Origin: Terrisporobacter mayombei
GTDB lineage: Bacteria; Bacillota; Clostridia; Peptostreptococcales; Peptostreptococcaceae
NCBI RefSeq assembly: GCF_020748465.1
Contig: NZ_JAHZMP010000005.1
Location: 62,001-126,000, forward strand
Length of the DNA stretch: 64,000 bases
Direction of reading: 5' to 3'
The number at the start of each line of letters is the position of its first letter. Positions within the stretch are counted from its first letter, which is position 1. Under the pieces are notes generated by a model, which was not told the DNA's origin, made no database searches, and saw only the letters and a list, made by a program, of their open reading frames with translations. Below are positions 35,473-44,381 of this stretch, in pieces. The position numbers and the translations under genes were made by a program.

Positions 35473-36321
35473 TTAATAAATTACTACTGTTGTTGTATCT
35501 AAAACATTATCGTATATCCATTGTGCATTTTCCACTGCTAACCTTACACAACCATGACTTAAAGCTTCACCTAAAGTATCATCAATTATTTCTGTTCCAT
35601 CAGCATTAAAAAGAATAGAATGATAATAATAACTTCCTTTTATTCTTGTAGCATATTTTACTCTATAAGTATCTGTTCCAAAGTATGGCTTTCTACCATT
35701 TATATAAAAAGTTCCCGTAATTGTTGGTGTACTAGGTTTTCCTACGGTGCAGCTCCATTTATAGAGTAACTCCCATTGATTATTTTCACCTTTTTCAAAT
35801 ACATAAGTTAATCTATTGTCCAAATTTGTAGTAATTAAGTTTATAGTTGGACTTTTTATATCATTATCATTTACAAATTTAACCATATCTGTATCAAAAT
35901 AAGTAAAATCATATTCCCCTGGTTCCATACCATCATTACTTAAAAATACATTAAAAATATATCCTTCTTCATCGTCATAAATAACCTTACTCCAATCTCC
36001 ATTTACATCTAAAACTTGAACCCTAGATTTTGCTGGAACTATGGTTACTGGATTTGATGCTGAGTCCGGAAAAGATCTTAATTCGGTATCTGTCCAAGTA
36101 TATTGCGTTTTTGACAGGTACTCGTTATACACAAATCCTCTTAAACCATTATAAATCACCTCATACCAATCTTCTTCTGCATCGATAACATTAACTTTCG
36201 AGCCTGCTGGTATCACTGTAATAACATTAGCCTCAGTAGATTTTGCATCTCTTAGATTCAAATTGGCAAGAGTATATTTTACATTATCATTTAAATCTTG
36301 TTGTCTTTTAATTCTACGCAT
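35473..36321 (-). CDS. L,D-transpeptidase with two SH3-like domains
   Basis: 282 aa. Two bacterial SH3 domains (about 15-72 and 74-132; each with LNLRD/LRSFP and GFVYNEYLS/GYIFNVFLS ends) precede a YkuD domain. The catalytic motif is GEALSHGCVRLAVENAQWIY with Cys about residue 260 and the preceding His. YkuD enzymes make 3-3 cross-links in peptidoglycan, abundant in Clostridioides and relatives. The N-terminus (MRRIKRQQDLND) has no signal peptide or membrane anchor, which is odd for a wall enzyme. The ATG at 36321 has GGGGTGGAAAT upstream. Confidence 0.9.
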   Translation of the reverse strand: MRRIKRQQDLNDNVKYTLANLNLRDAKSTEANVITVIPAGSKVNVIDAEEDWYEVIYNGLRGFVYNEYLSKTQYTWTDTELRSFPDSASNPVTIVPAKSRVQVLDVNGDWSKVIYDDEEGYIFNVFLSNDGMEPGEYDFTYFDTDMVKFVNDNDIKSPTINLITTNLDNRLTYVFEKGENNQWELLYKWSCTVGKPSTPTITGTFYINGRKPYFGTDTYRVKYATRIKGSYYYHSILFNADGTEIIDDTLGEALSHGCVRLAVENAQWIYDNVLDTTTVVIY

Positions 36322-36452
36322 ATTTCCACCCCATAATAAATATTTTTATACTATTTTATGAGATTAAAGCTATATTAGTTCATCATTTGTGTATATATCT
36401 AAAGAATAATTCTATAGCACTCAGTTAATCATCTTAATGCTTTAATAATTAA

Positions 36453-36480
36453 TGGCCTGGTAACTTTAATACCAGGCCAT
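36453..36480 (-). terminator. Terminator after the 141-aa exported protein gene
   Basis: ATGGCCTGGTA / TACCAGGCCAT hairpin (GGCCTGGTA...TACCAGGCC) with an AT-rich loop. Few T's follow, so moderate strength. Confidence 0.65.
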
Positions 36481-36485
36481 CTTAG

Positions 36486-36911
36486 TTATTTACTATTTAA
36501 TCTTTTTATATTTTTTTTCATATCTTGTATATTTTCTTTTACAGTTTCTTTTAATTTTTCTCCTTTTTCCTTACTAATAACTTTTTCACTCACCATTTTG
36601 TCTATTTTTTCACATTCAATTTTATAAATTCGTTCTTTAATTTCGGCTTCTTTTGACTCTCTATCCTTTGTCATATAGAAATTAATATTTTTCACATCAT
36701 CTTCCGTAAGGCTACCCCTTTCTTTTAACTCATTAATGCTTTCTTTTAGCAAATATCCTTCAACTCTTGGACAAGGGCTATAATCAACATATGTACATGA
36801 AGTCATCGTATTTTCCGAAGCATTAGCTTTTAAAGTTCCTCCACATAATGTTCCAAATATTATTAATAGCGTAATTATCACCAAACCTACTGACTTATCA
36901 TCTTTTTTCAT
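36486..36911 (-). CDS. Exported hypothetical protein, DUF2680-like length and composition
   Basis: 141 aa. After a hydrophilic KKDDKS start, a hydrophobic segment (VGLVIITLLIIFGTLCGG) and an ALA-type region (KANASEN) form a signal peptide or anchor. The mature part is helical and highly charged (EREIKERIYK-like repeats; VSEKVISKEKGEKLKETVKE), typical of small exported coiled proteins in clostridia. One cysteine pair (CTYVDYSPC) follows the signal. No function recognised. The ATG has TTAAGGAGGTAAAAT upstream. Confidence 0.65.
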   Translation of the reverse strand: MKKDDKSVGLVIITLLIIFGTLCGGTLKANASENTMTSCTYVDYSPCPRVEGYLLKESINELKERGSLTEDDVKNINFYMTKDRESKEAEIKERIYKIECEKIDKMVSEKVISKEKGEKLKETVKENIQDMKKNIKRLNSK

Positions 36912-36998
36912 ATTTTACCTCCTTAAGTTTATAAAATCGCTTTTGATTAATTTTACTTTTCCCCAAAACCTTAATTAAACCTTAAGAAAATAAATTTT

Positions 36999-37074
36999 TA
37001 TAAAAAATTCGCTTCGCTCATATCGCCAACGAGATACCTTAGCTACCGCTTCAGGCAATGACCTTGCTCAAAAA
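36999..37074 (+). repeat. Interspersed ~75-bp repeat, copy 1
   Basis: Begins TATAAAAAATTCGCTTCGCT and ends TTGCTCAAAA. The first ~37 bases are identical to copy 2 at 48978-49053; the remainder differs at about nine positions. It lies between two genes, directly beside the acyltransferase terminator. It is GC-richer than its surroundings and has no open frame. Confidence 0.9.
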
Positions 37075-37112
37075 AGACCTACATTTTAAATATTTATGTA
37101 GGTCTTTCTAAT
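37069..37112 (-). terminator. Terminator after the acyltransferase gene
   Basis: AAAGACCTACAT / ATGTAGGTCTTT hairpin with an AT-rich loop and a following T run; it abuts the interspersed repeat. Confidence 0.85.
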
Positions 37113-37125
37113 TTATAATATGAAT

Positions 37126-38169
37126 TTATCTACCACCAGTTAGTAACATGTAAACTTTTTTCATATATTTTCTCATAAATATGGCTACACAAGCACATAT
37201 TGTTATTGTTATTATTGGTGCTACAAAGAAAATAATTAAGCTACTCGTTGAGCTTACTGGCATTACTTTGAACCACACCTTTTTAATAATTGATTGTAAT
37301 GGAATATGGAAGAAATAAATAAATATTCCGTATTTAGCTAGTCTCATTTCTTTTCCTAAATCAAATTTATTCTTAAATCGTTCTCCAATTACATCGTAAA
37401 CAAACCATGCAAATGGTACACCACATAAGATTATTATGTTTTCAACAAGTAATAATACATATTCATGATTTGGTATTTGAGGCATATACATTAAAATAGT
37501 TTTTAATATTATAGCCAGTATATAGCCCAACCCAAATAAATATCCCTTGTCCTTATATTTATTAAAGTATATATCAAAATCACCTATTGCAAAACATGCA
37601 CCTATTGCAAACATTAATATAGGATAGTAAATAACATCAAAGAACAAGAACACTGTAATTACTAGTAAGGCTTTATCTTTTAATTTATCTATTACATAGT
37701 AGATTATTGGAGAAATCACTACGTTTATCATTAAGGCTCTAATATACCAAAACTGATATGGTAGAGGATAAATATATGTATTTTTAAATAATTCTACTGC
37801 ATTATAATCAGCTATTATTCTATCTGAAAACATGGACCTACCAAAAGCAGTAAGTTCTACTAAATATAATATTATTAGCCATCCTGTACACCATATAAAA
37901 TAAGGTATAAATAAACTTTTAAATCTTTTTTTGTATTTTGATAAAAAAGCCTCTGTTGATGGTCTAAATTTATAAAAGAATAGGTATCCTGATATTACAA
38001 AGAACATAGGTACAGCTATTCTTACAATTCCTTGTCCTACAATATTTTGTACTAATGTATTTACATTAAATACAGATGCATCTTCTAAGTTGTTAGAATG
38101 AAGAATAACAACAAAGAAAGTCATAATTAAAGACATATTTTTAATTTTATTACTAAGGTATTTGTCCAT
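37126..38169 (-). CDS. Acyltransferase-3 family membrane protein
   Basis: 347 aa, about ten membrane helices. The N-terminus holds MTFFVVILHSNN with the conserved His of acyltransferase-3 proteins, followed by AVPMFFVISGYLFFYKF, the family hallmark, and a WYIRALMINVVISPI stretch. Members O-acetylate sugars, peptidoglycan or other surface components using acyl-CoA. The nearest neighbours do not name a substrate; the polysaccharide cluster is 17 kb away. The ATG at 38169 has AGAAAGAGGGGAACTT upstream. Confidence 0.85.
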   Translation of the reverse strand: MDKYLSNKIKNMSLIMTFFVVILHSNNLEDASVFNVNTLVQNIVGQGIVRIAVPMFFVISGYLFFYKFRPSTEAFLSKYKKRFKSLFIPYFIWCTGWLIILYLVELTAFGRSMFSDRIIADYNAVELFKNTYIYPLPYQFWYIRALMINVVISPIIYYVIDKLKDKALLVITVFLFFDVIYYPILMFAIGACFAIGDFDIYFNKYKDKGYLFGLGYILAIILKTILMYMPQIPNHEYVLLLVENIIILCGVPFAWFVYDVIGERFKNKFDLGKEMRLAKYGIFIYFFHIPLQSIIKKVWFKVMPVSSTSSLIIFFVAPIITITICACVAIFMRKYMKKVYMLLTGGR

Positions 38170-38337
38170 AAGTTCCCCTCTTTCTGCATTTTTACTTTTT
38201 TCGCTAAATTTCTAATAGTCTACACTTTAAAATACCATAATTTCTTGTTTTTATCAATAAAACAAATGTGACATTTATGTTATATTTCTAATATTTTATA
38301 AAAACGCTTTCTCTAACAAACTAATTTTAATCAAAAT

Positions 38338-38376
38338 AAAAAAAGCTGTACTATTTATCTTATAGACAACTTTCTT
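38338..38376 (-). terminator. Terminator after the first PqqD-like gene
   Basis: AGTTGT-CTAT ... ATAG-T-ACAGCT hairpin with one bulge, then TTTTTTT in the minus direction. Confidence 0.65.
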
Positions 38377-38396
38377 TTATCTTATTCTCATCAAAT

Positions 38397-38657
38397 TTAT
38401 ATTATATTAACATTCTTTAAATATTTGATAAAATCATCCACGTTACTTCTTGCTTCATTTAACTCTAAATCATATTTATCCATAACCATAGAAACGATTT
38501 CATCTTCATTTTTTGCACTTTCAAGATTATTCCAAATAAAACTTCCTATATTATTAACCTTTATTATTCCCTTAAAAGATAAGGCTGTTTCTCCTATTGG
38601 AACTAAAGTATTTTCTCCACAGATATTTCTCATACAAAATTCTTTTTTTATTTTCAT
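38397..38657 (-). CDS. PqqD-like small protein (RiPP recognition element fold), copy 1
   Basis: 86 aa. MKIKKEFCMRNICGENTLVP, GIIKVNNIGSFIWNNLE and ARSNVDDFIKYLKNVNII follow the PqqD layout: N-terminal beta strands, an L/I-N-x-x-G-x-x-I/L-W helix, and a C-terminal helix bundle. PqqD domains bind leader peptides for radical-SAM or other modification enzymes. A paralogue of identical length is at 41168. No precursor peptide or modifying enzyme is adjacent, so the partner is unknown. The ATG has AAGGGGGAAGTAATT upstream; own terminator downstream. Confidence 0.78.
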   Translation of the reverse strand: MKIKKEFCMRNICGENTLVPIGETALSFKGIIKVNNIGSFIWNNLESAKNEDEIVSMVMDKYDLELNEARSNVDDFIKYLKNVNII

Positions 38658-38970
38658 AATTACTTCCCCCTTAAGTTTGCTATTTATATTAAAATAGCAA
38701 CTTTGTTAAAAATATATTTATATTCTATAAATAATATATTAATTTTTCATACATGTCAACGAAAATCAAAAAACATTTTCTTGGCTATAAAATTTACTTT
38801 TTTAAGCTATTAATTTTCTTTTCTTAAAAAAATATAAAAAATCAAAAAAATACTATAAAGTACTTTAATTATTATTAGTCAAAAATGTCACTTCTCCAAG
38901 TTTATAAATTTAGAACATTTCAAATATTTTTGCTTAAATTATATATACTACAAAAGTAGATAAATATAAC
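38658..38970. other. AT-rich intergenic stretch
   Basis: Very AT-rich, with A and T runs. I see no convincing promoter, RNA or open frame beyond the ribosome site of the PqqD-like gene. Confidence 0.5.
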
Positions 38971-39096
38971 ATGAGAGAGTTATTCTCTCCTGTTACAAAA
39001 TTTATTCTAAAAGAAAGAATTGAAGATGATATACTATACGTAAGCAAAGTATTTTACAAAGGCAACAAAAAAACTTTAGCTTTGAAGATCCTATAA
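38971..39096 (+). CDS. Possible small protein (41 aa)
   Basis: An open frame MRELFSPVTKFILKERIEDD to KTLALKIL on the plus strand, in an otherwise empty gap. The composition looks coding, but there is no good ribosome site before the ATG and no obvious promoter. It could equally be a relic of a longer gene. A terminator follows at 39150-39186. Confidence 0.3.
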   Translation: MRELFSPVTKFILKERIEDDILYVSKVFYKGNKKTLALKIL

Positions 39097-39149
39097 TTTA
39101 ACTTTTAAGTTAATAACTCTTTATAAATAATAAATTAATATTTTTCCAA

Positions 39150-39186
39150 ATAAAAAGAAGGTGATGCTAATATTCACCTTCCTTTT
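39150..39186. terminator. Bidirectional terminator
   Basis: AAAAAGAAGGTGA ... TCACCTTCCTTTTT hairpin, downstream of the YjeM-like permease gene and of the possible 41-aa frame. Confidence 0.85.
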
Positions 39187-39204
39187 TAAACATACTGTAT
39201 ATAT

Positions 39205-40734
39205 TTACGCAACTTTATTTGCATTATTTTTATTTTTAATATATTTCTTTTCATATCTAGCATATAATAAATATCCTACTATAGAGAATAATAATGGCCC
39301 ACCTATCATTGTAAGTGTCTTAACTAATCCTTGTGGACTAGTTATTACTGGTTCTATTATCGTAAATATGTTTGCAAATCCTATTATAGCAGTTACCATT
39401 GTTGCTGCTGCTATAGCTAAACCATAAGATTTATAAACAACAAATGGTTTTTCTACTTCTCCATTTAATTGCTTTTTCTTAAATTTAGGGAATGCTGCTG
39501 ATAAGAACATATATGGTATAGTCATTGCTACGTTAGTCATTAATGTAAGAAGAGCAACGAATTCTTTTGCGTCATCTCCACCAAATGCAACTATTAATAT
39601 CATTACTATTACTATTATTGCTTGCACTATCATAGCATTTATTGGCATTCCATTTTTTATTTCACCAAGCTTTCCAGGCCATACTTCTTTTGGTGCACCT
39701 TGGATAAGAGTTTTAAGTGGTGAATAAGTTAATGTGAAGAAAGCTCCTGTTAAAGCTAAGAACATTGAAAGACCAACGAATCTTGCTGTCCATGCTCCTA
39801 CTGTTAATGCAGCCGCTTGAGAAAGCCCCATTCCCACACCTATTTTAAATCCTAAGTTACTCATTAATATGTAAGTAACATTTGCTAAGTTTACGTTACT
39901 ACCACTCATTACCTCTGACCAGTTAGCAAACATGCCACATGCAAATATTCCTAATGCATATCCTAAAGATATTACTACTGCTGATATAGCTAAACCTTTT
40001 GGGAAAGTCTTTTCAGCATTTTCTGTTTGGTCTACTAATCCTCCAAGAACTTCTAAACCTCCAAATGCAAAAACTGCAAATGTTAAGAATGATAATATCG
40101 CTATTGGAGTTGAATACTCTGGATTTGGTGAAGTTGTAAAGCTTTGAGCTATATTGTTTATTGGCTCTGCTAAACCACCATTCATTAAGACTACTACAAT
40201 ACCTCCACCTAATAATACTATGTTAAGTATTGTTACTGCAGTTCCACCAACTGAAGTTATTTTACTTATTTTATCTACACCTTTTGTAGCTATGAAAGTA
40301 ACAACGACTATCCATATTGCTGCTAATATTCCTAATGTTTGTACTGATCCTAGGCCAAATAAGCTCCAGCTACCAGTCATATCTGTACCAAATATTGCGT
40401 TTGATAATGGTATCCAGATAGTTGATGAAACGTTTACCATCCAAATCATATATGAAGCGTACCACATAAAGGTACCTATAAATGCATATTTACCACCAAC
40501 TGATTTTTCCATCCATGAATACATTCCACCACTTTCTTTTTTGAAAGCTGAACCATACTCTGCCATCATAAATGCGTATGGAATAAAGAATAGTACCGCA
40601 CTTATTACATACCATGGAATTGCTGAATAACCCATTAAGAAAAATGCCTTAGGCATATTAGCAAATCCAAATACAGATGTGAATATCATAAGTACAAGAG
40701 GTACTAATGTAAGTTTTTTTGTTTCTTTTGACAT
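39205..40734 (-). CDS. APC-superfamily amino-acid permease, YjeM (glutamate/GABA transporter) type
   Basis: 509 aa, twelve or more membrane helices. The start (KKLTLVPLVLMIFTSVFGFAN) and YGSAFKKESGGMYSWMEKSVGG follow the glutamate:GABA antiporter subfamily pattern, where the S/AGGMY-SW motif marks helix 3. The closest family by memory is YjeM. It should import or exchange an amino acid at the cytoplasmic membrane; specificity cannot be read. It is flanked on both sides, at similar distances, by PqqD-like genes with their own terminators. The ATG at 40734 has TAAGGAGGAAAAGTT upstream. Confidence 0.85.
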   Translation of the reverse strand: MSKETKKLTLVPLVLMIFTSVFGFANMPKAFFLMGYSAIPWYVISAVLFFIPYAFMMAEYGSAFKKESGGMYSWMEKSVGGKYAFIGTFMWYASYMIWMVNVSSTIWIPLSNAIFGTDMTGSWSLFGLGSVQTLGILAAIWIVVVTFIATKGVDKISKITSVGGTAVTILNIVLLGGGIVVVLMNGGLAEPINNIAQSFTTSPNPEYSTPIAILSFLTFAVFAFGGLEVLGGLVDQTENAEKTFPKGLAISAVVISLGYALGIFACGMFANWSEVMSGSNVNLANVTYILMSNLGFKIGVGMGLSQAAALTVGAWTARFVGLSMFLALTGAFFTLTYSPLKTLIQGAPKEVWPGKLGEIKNGMPINAMIVQAIIVIVMILIVAFGGDDAKEFVALLTLMTNVAMTIPYMFLSAAFPKFKKKQLNGEVEKPFVVYKSYGLAIAAATMVTAIIGFANIFTIIEPVITSPQGLVKTLTMIGGPLLFSIVGYLLYARYEKKYIKNKNNANKVA

Positions 40735-41103
40735 AACTTTTCCTCCTTATAATCCCCCATAATTTACTACAAGACAAACATTTTCTTCTGTAAATTCTGA
40801 GTTCACGAAGTAACAACTTTTTTTGTTACCCAAAATTGTCACAACTTATAATACCACTATTAATTTTATTTTTCAACGACATTTTTTATTTTATTATACT
40901 TTTGTAAATATACAGAATTATCTTGCTAATTACGACAATTATTGTCGATTATGCAAGCCAAGTGTCATAATAAAAAAGAATGATGCAACGCATGCATCAT
41001 CCTTAGTTTCTACACCTTCTACAACCAATACATTATCTACTGCTATTAAACATCCTTGTAATTATAAATTTCAATAAAAAACTAAATAATAGTTTTTAAA
41101 TAA
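40735..41103. other. Gap with an orphan terminator and a short coding-like fragment
   Basis: A minus-strand hairpin GATGATGCA-TGCG-TTGCATCATT followed by TTTTTT (about 40976-41004) is a strong terminator with no intact gene in front of it. The sequence just upstream of it (minus strand, 41000-41058) reads LQGCLIAVDNVLVVEGVETK without a stop, but its frame is closed immediately upstream by TAA. This looks like the 3' end of a lost gene. The rest of the gap shows nothing recognisable. Confidence 0.4.
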
Positions 41104-41136
41104 AAAAAGACAGAGCTCTACTCTATCTTTCTTGCT
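41104..41136 (-). terminator. Terminator after the second PqqD-like gene
   Basis: AAGATAGAG-TAGAG-CTCTGTCTT hairpin, then TTTTTTTA in the minus direction. Confidence 0.82.
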
Positions 41137-41167
41137 ATATATGTTATTTATTAGCTAACTTATTTAT

Positions 41168-41428
41168 TTATATTATGTCTGCTGCTTCCAATTGCTTTAA
41201 AAAGCTCCCTAAATCTTTTTTAGCATCTGATTTTTTCACCATATATGTGTTAGTAATTAAGGAAATCATCTCCTCTTCACTTTTGCATTCTTCTAAATTT
41301 TCCCAAACTAAAACTTCTACTTCATTTAAACTAATTAGTCCATTATAACCTTTTTGTGATGTATTTTTGGGCATAAGAATATATTCTCCAGCAATTTTTT
41401 GCAGATTGAAATCTTTTTTAATTTCCAT
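41168..41428 (-). CDS. PqqD-like small protein (RiPP recognition element fold), copy 2
   Basis: 86 aa, the same length and layout as the gene at 38397: MEIKKDFNLQKIAGEYILMP, GLISLNEVEVLVWENLEECK and KDLGSFLKQLEAADII. The two align end to end with clear but diverged similarity, pointing to an old duplication. Again there is no precursor peptide or modifying enzyme next to it; the nearest candidate partner is the S24/S26 peptidase at 42584. The ATG at 41428 has AAGGGGGAGGAATC upstream. Confidence 0.8.
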   Translation of the reverse strand: MEIKKDFNLQKIAGEYILMPKNTSQKGYNGLISLNEVEVLVWENLEECKSEEEMISLITNTYMVKKSDAKKDLGSFLKQLEAADII

Positions 41429-41665
41429 GATTCCTCCCCCTTGTTTTAAAGTTTTTCATCATTATAGTATATGCTAATTTGTTAAATAAATTTTACATAA
41501 ACATTAACATGAAAAATAACCATCACTTAAATTTTACTTTAGTGTCTCTTTAATGTCAACAAGTGAGCCGTGATTTTTTAAATACTTTTCTTTACAAAAT
41601 AAAGCATTATATTAAAATAGTTTATTTGTATTTGATATTTATTGGTTAATCTTATGATAAAATAA

Positions 41666-41697
41666 AGAAAGTAGTCACATTTTGCGACTACTTTTAA
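41666..41697 (-). terminator. Terminator after the anchored-protein gene
   Basis: AAAGTAGTCGCAAAATGTGA-type stem (AGTAGTC...GACTACT) followed by TTTCTTTATTTT in the minus direction. Confidence 0.75.
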
Positions 41698-41710
41698 TTA
41701 CTTTATAATT

Positions 41711-42571
41711 TTATTCTTTTACAGATTCAACTTTTAGAATCTCACAGTTTTTATTAGAAAAATGTATAGTATTAGAACTTATATTTTTTCCACCTTCTAC
41801 ATTTTCAAATTTAGCACGATAAGTAATTCCGCCTAAATAGCATCCACCTGGAGAAATAGTTTTATAATATACATAAACTGTGTTTAAGTTTTTGTCACTT
41901 AAATTTTCCACAGTAATTTTTTTATCTTCTCTAGTTACAGCCACTTGAGACTCCATAGTAGATAAATCACTTATCATATTATGTTTTGAACTCATATATA
42001 TATATTTATCCTCTGAGTTAAACTCTATTTTGCCGCTTGATTCCATTACAAGTGCACAAACTCCTGGCTTTAAATTAGTAATTTTAAATTTCATGGTATC
42101 AGTTTTACCTATTATTTTCATATTAATTTCACCATAATCGATAACCTCTTTAGAAGTATTTTTTACTATTATGGATAAAACATTGTCTTTATTAATATCA
42201 CTACCATCTTCAACAAACTTTCCAGAGTATTGTCCTATACTTATAATTTCCATATTTTTATTCGGAATAGAATATGGAAGATTAATTCCTCCAACAGTTA
42301 CAGCTTCACTATTTCCTTGCTCTAAGTTATTATTTGTATTATCTTGGCTTACTAGGTCTTCACCTGCAGTATATCCATCTATTTTATCAACATCGATTTT
42401 ATCAGAATCGACTACCAACTTTTCTTCTTCAATAATTTGATCTACTTTTTCTTCAGTTTTTGCATTTGTTTTTTCAGCTGCCTTATCTTTCTCCACATAG
42501 TAACCTATGATGCCTAAACCTATTAGACATATTAAGATAGCAGATATTATAATTGTGAATACCTTTTTCAA
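41711..42571 (-). CDS. Membrane-anchored exported protein of unknown function
   Basis: 286 aa. One N-terminal membrane segment (VFTIIISAILICLIGLGIIGYY) with a short basic front acts as signal-anchor. It is followed by an acidic, disordered linker (~30-95) and a beta-rich domain (~105-286) with VTVGGINLPYSIPNK and SPGGCYLGGITYRAKF. The start is TTG at 42571 with AAGGAGAGG upstream, 12 bases after the S24/S26 peptidase gene, so the two form an operon closed by a terminator. The peptidase might process this protein, but no cleavage site is evident. Confidence 0.65.
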   Translation of the reverse strand: MKKVFTIIISAILICLIGLGIIGYYVEKDKAAEKTNAKTEEKVDQIIEEEKLVVDSDKIDVDKIDGYTAGEDLVSQDNTNNNLEQGNSEAVTVGGINLPYSIPNKNMEIISIGQYSGKFVEDGSDINKDNVLSIIVKNTSKEVIDYGEINMKIIGKTDTMKFKITNLKPGVCALVMESSGKIEFNSEDKYIYMSSKHNMISDLSTMESQVAVTREDKKITVENLSDKNLNTVYVYYKTISPGGCYLGGITYRAKFENVEGGKNISSNTIHFSNKNCEILKVESVKE

Positions 42572-42583
42572 TATATCCTCTCC

Positions 42584-43063
42584 TTATTTGCCTTCTCTTG
42601 TGACAATTGTCTTTACAATATTGTTAACTTTAAAAATATAGTTTCTAATTGGTCTAAAAAACTGCCATATTTTTATTATACTTTTATATCTCCAATTGTC
42701 ACAGGAAATCTCCCTATCATTTCTTATAATTTTAGAGCAAACTCCTATAACTTGATCATTTCTAACAGCTTCTACCCACTGTTGTGCATCACCATTCATA
42801 ATAAAAGTATTATCATCTATTATTTTATATACTCTATGAAGGACAAATTGCCCTGTATGCCTTTTTATAAATACAATTTCACCTTTTTCAATAAATCTGT
42901 TTTCTGGCGATGTCAATATTACACTGTCACGAAGATGTTTTAATATAGGTGTCATTGAATATCCTGTTACCCTTAGTTTGCATTGTCCCCCATTTTTTAT
43001 TATCTCTTCCATAATAGGTACTATTTCCTTACCATCTTTGCAGCTATATACATAGTTATCCAT
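42584..43063 (-). CDS. S24/S26-family signal-peptidase-like protein
   Basis: 159 aa. Catalytic Ser36 is in RVTGYSMTPIL. The second motif is GQFVLHRVYKI with His76, so it is of the Ser-His type found in SipW/ER signal peptidases rather than the Ser-Lys type of ordinary LepB. A third motif, FIMNGDAQQW, carries the conserved Gly-Asp. No clear N-terminal membrane segment is present, unlike true signal peptidases. Small S24/S26 proteins of this kind are often found near PqqD-like genes, two of which lie within 5 kb. It heads an operon with the anchored protein at 41711. Confidence 0.8.
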   Translation of the reverse strand: MDNYVYSCKDGKEIVPIMEEIIKNGGQCKLRVTGYSMTPILKHLRDSVILTSPENRFIEKGEIVFIKRHTGQFVLHRVYKIIDDNTFIMNGDAQQWVEAVRNDQVIGVCSKIIRNDREISCDNWRYKSIIKIWQFFRPIRNYIFKVNNIVKTIVTREGK

Positions 43064-43303
43064 TGTATTCCCTTTGTTTACATATAATAATTTTATTGTA
43101 TCTTATATTAGTAAGTTTTTCAAACAAAAAAATTCACTTATTTCTTATGTTGAAGCGCTTATCTTATCACACAAATTAAATAGTTAATTTGTGTTGAATT
43201 ACTATATAAATATGTATAGTTTTTATGTTATAGTGTGTAAATTTACAATATTTGTTATAATACAATTATGAATTTCAATTAAATGAAAAACGGAGGGGAT
43301 TTT

Positions 43304-44320
43304 TTGACGCAGAAAAACAAAAAATTTAAATTTACAAAAGTGGTAATTATATTATTAGCATTAATAATAACTATTCCTTTATTCACTTTTTATCATTTTT
43401 ATAACAAGTTAAATACAACAAGCACTAAAGTTGAAAATGCTTACAAATCAAAATACGAAACTGTAGATGGCGTAACAAACATATTATTATTAGGTACTGA
43501 TGGTAGAGAGAAAGAACTTGCTTTTCGTTCTGACTGTATGATGATTGCAACTATTGATGCTAAAAACAAAAATATTAAATTAACATCTCTTGCTCGTGAT
43601 ACTTATGTAAATATTCCAGGTAAGGGTAAGGGAAAATTGAATGCAGCTTATTTTTGGGGTAAAGAAAAGTTGCTATTCCAAACTATAGAGGAAAATTTCC
43701 AAATAAAGTTAGACAAATTTATTCAAGTTGATTTTGATAATTTGATGAATATTATATTTTTAATAGGTGGAGTAGATATAGATATTAAAGAATATGAAAT
43801 TAAGTCTATAAATGAAATGATACCAGGTTCTTACAAACAATGTACTTATTCTAGTAAGGGTAATATGGAACTTATAACTCATTCTGGTAAACAAAGAATC
43901 AATGGATACCAAGCTATTGCTTATACGAGAATAAGAAAAGTAGATAGTGCCATATATAGAGATGAGAGGCAAAGAGAAGTTATGTTATCTGTTATAAATA
44001 CTATGAAAGAAGAAGATTTTTCTAAATATCCTAGTTTATTAAATACATTACTTCCATACGTATCTACTAATCTTACACCAAAAGATTTAATAGATATAGC
44101 ATTTACAGCATACAACTTTAAACCTTTAACTATAAAACAAGGAGAATTCCCAATAATTGATGATGTTCATGTTAAAGGTGGAAAATATAAAAATGCTGGT
44201 TGGGTTTGGTTATACGATTTAAACTCAAGAAAAGTTTTACAAGATTTTATAAATAATGATATTGACATGGATAAAAACGAGTATTTAAAAGATAATAGTA
44301 ATATACAACTTAATTATTAA
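43304..44320 (+). CDS. LytR-CpsA-Psr (LCP) family glycopolymer ligase
   Basis: 338 aa. A basic N-terminus and one membrane helix (VVIILLALIITIPLFTFYHFY) lead to an extracellular LCP domain: NILLLGTDGREKELAFRSD, LTSLARDTYVNIPGKGKGKL, NAAYFWG, AIAYTRIRK and DERQREVMLSV carry the conserved Arg and Asp residues that bind the polyprenyl-pyrophosphate. LCP enzymes attach teichoic acids or capsule to peptidoglycan, fitting the polysaccharide cluster at the right end. The start is TTG at 43304 behind GGAGGGGA; the ATG at 43283 lies before that ribosome site. Confidence 0.9.
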   Translation: MTQKNKKFKFTKVVIILLALIITIPLFTFYHFYNKLNTTSTKVENAYKSKYETVDGVTNILLLGTDGREKELAFRSDCMMIATIDAKNKNIKLTSLARDTYVNIPGKGKGKLNAAYFWGKEKLLFQTIEENFQIKLDKFIQVDFDNLMNIIFLIGGVDIDIKEYEIKSINEMIPGSYKQCTYSSKGNMELITHSGKQRINGYQAIAYTRIRKVDSAIYRDERQREVMLSVINTMKEEDFSKYPSLLNTLLPYVSTNLTPKDLIDIAFTAYNFKPLTIKQGEFPIIDDVHVKGGKYKNAGWVWLYDLNSRKVLQDFINNDIDMDKNEYLKDNSNIQLNY

Positions 44321-44327
44321 TTTAAAA

Positions 44328-44376
44328 CAAAAAGACTGTAGTAAAGATTTAATTTCTTATACTACAGTCTTTTTAT
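44328..44376. terminator. Bidirectional terminator
   Basis: AAAAAGACTGTAGTA ... TACTACAGTCTTTTT hairpin between the convergent LCP and DUF5050 genes. Confidence 0.88.
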
Positions 44377-44381
44377 AATTT

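Noticed and set aside
40823-41077. Plus-strand frame antisense to the orphan terminator
   Set aside because: Low-complexity composition, no ribosome site, and it crosses a terminator hairpin.
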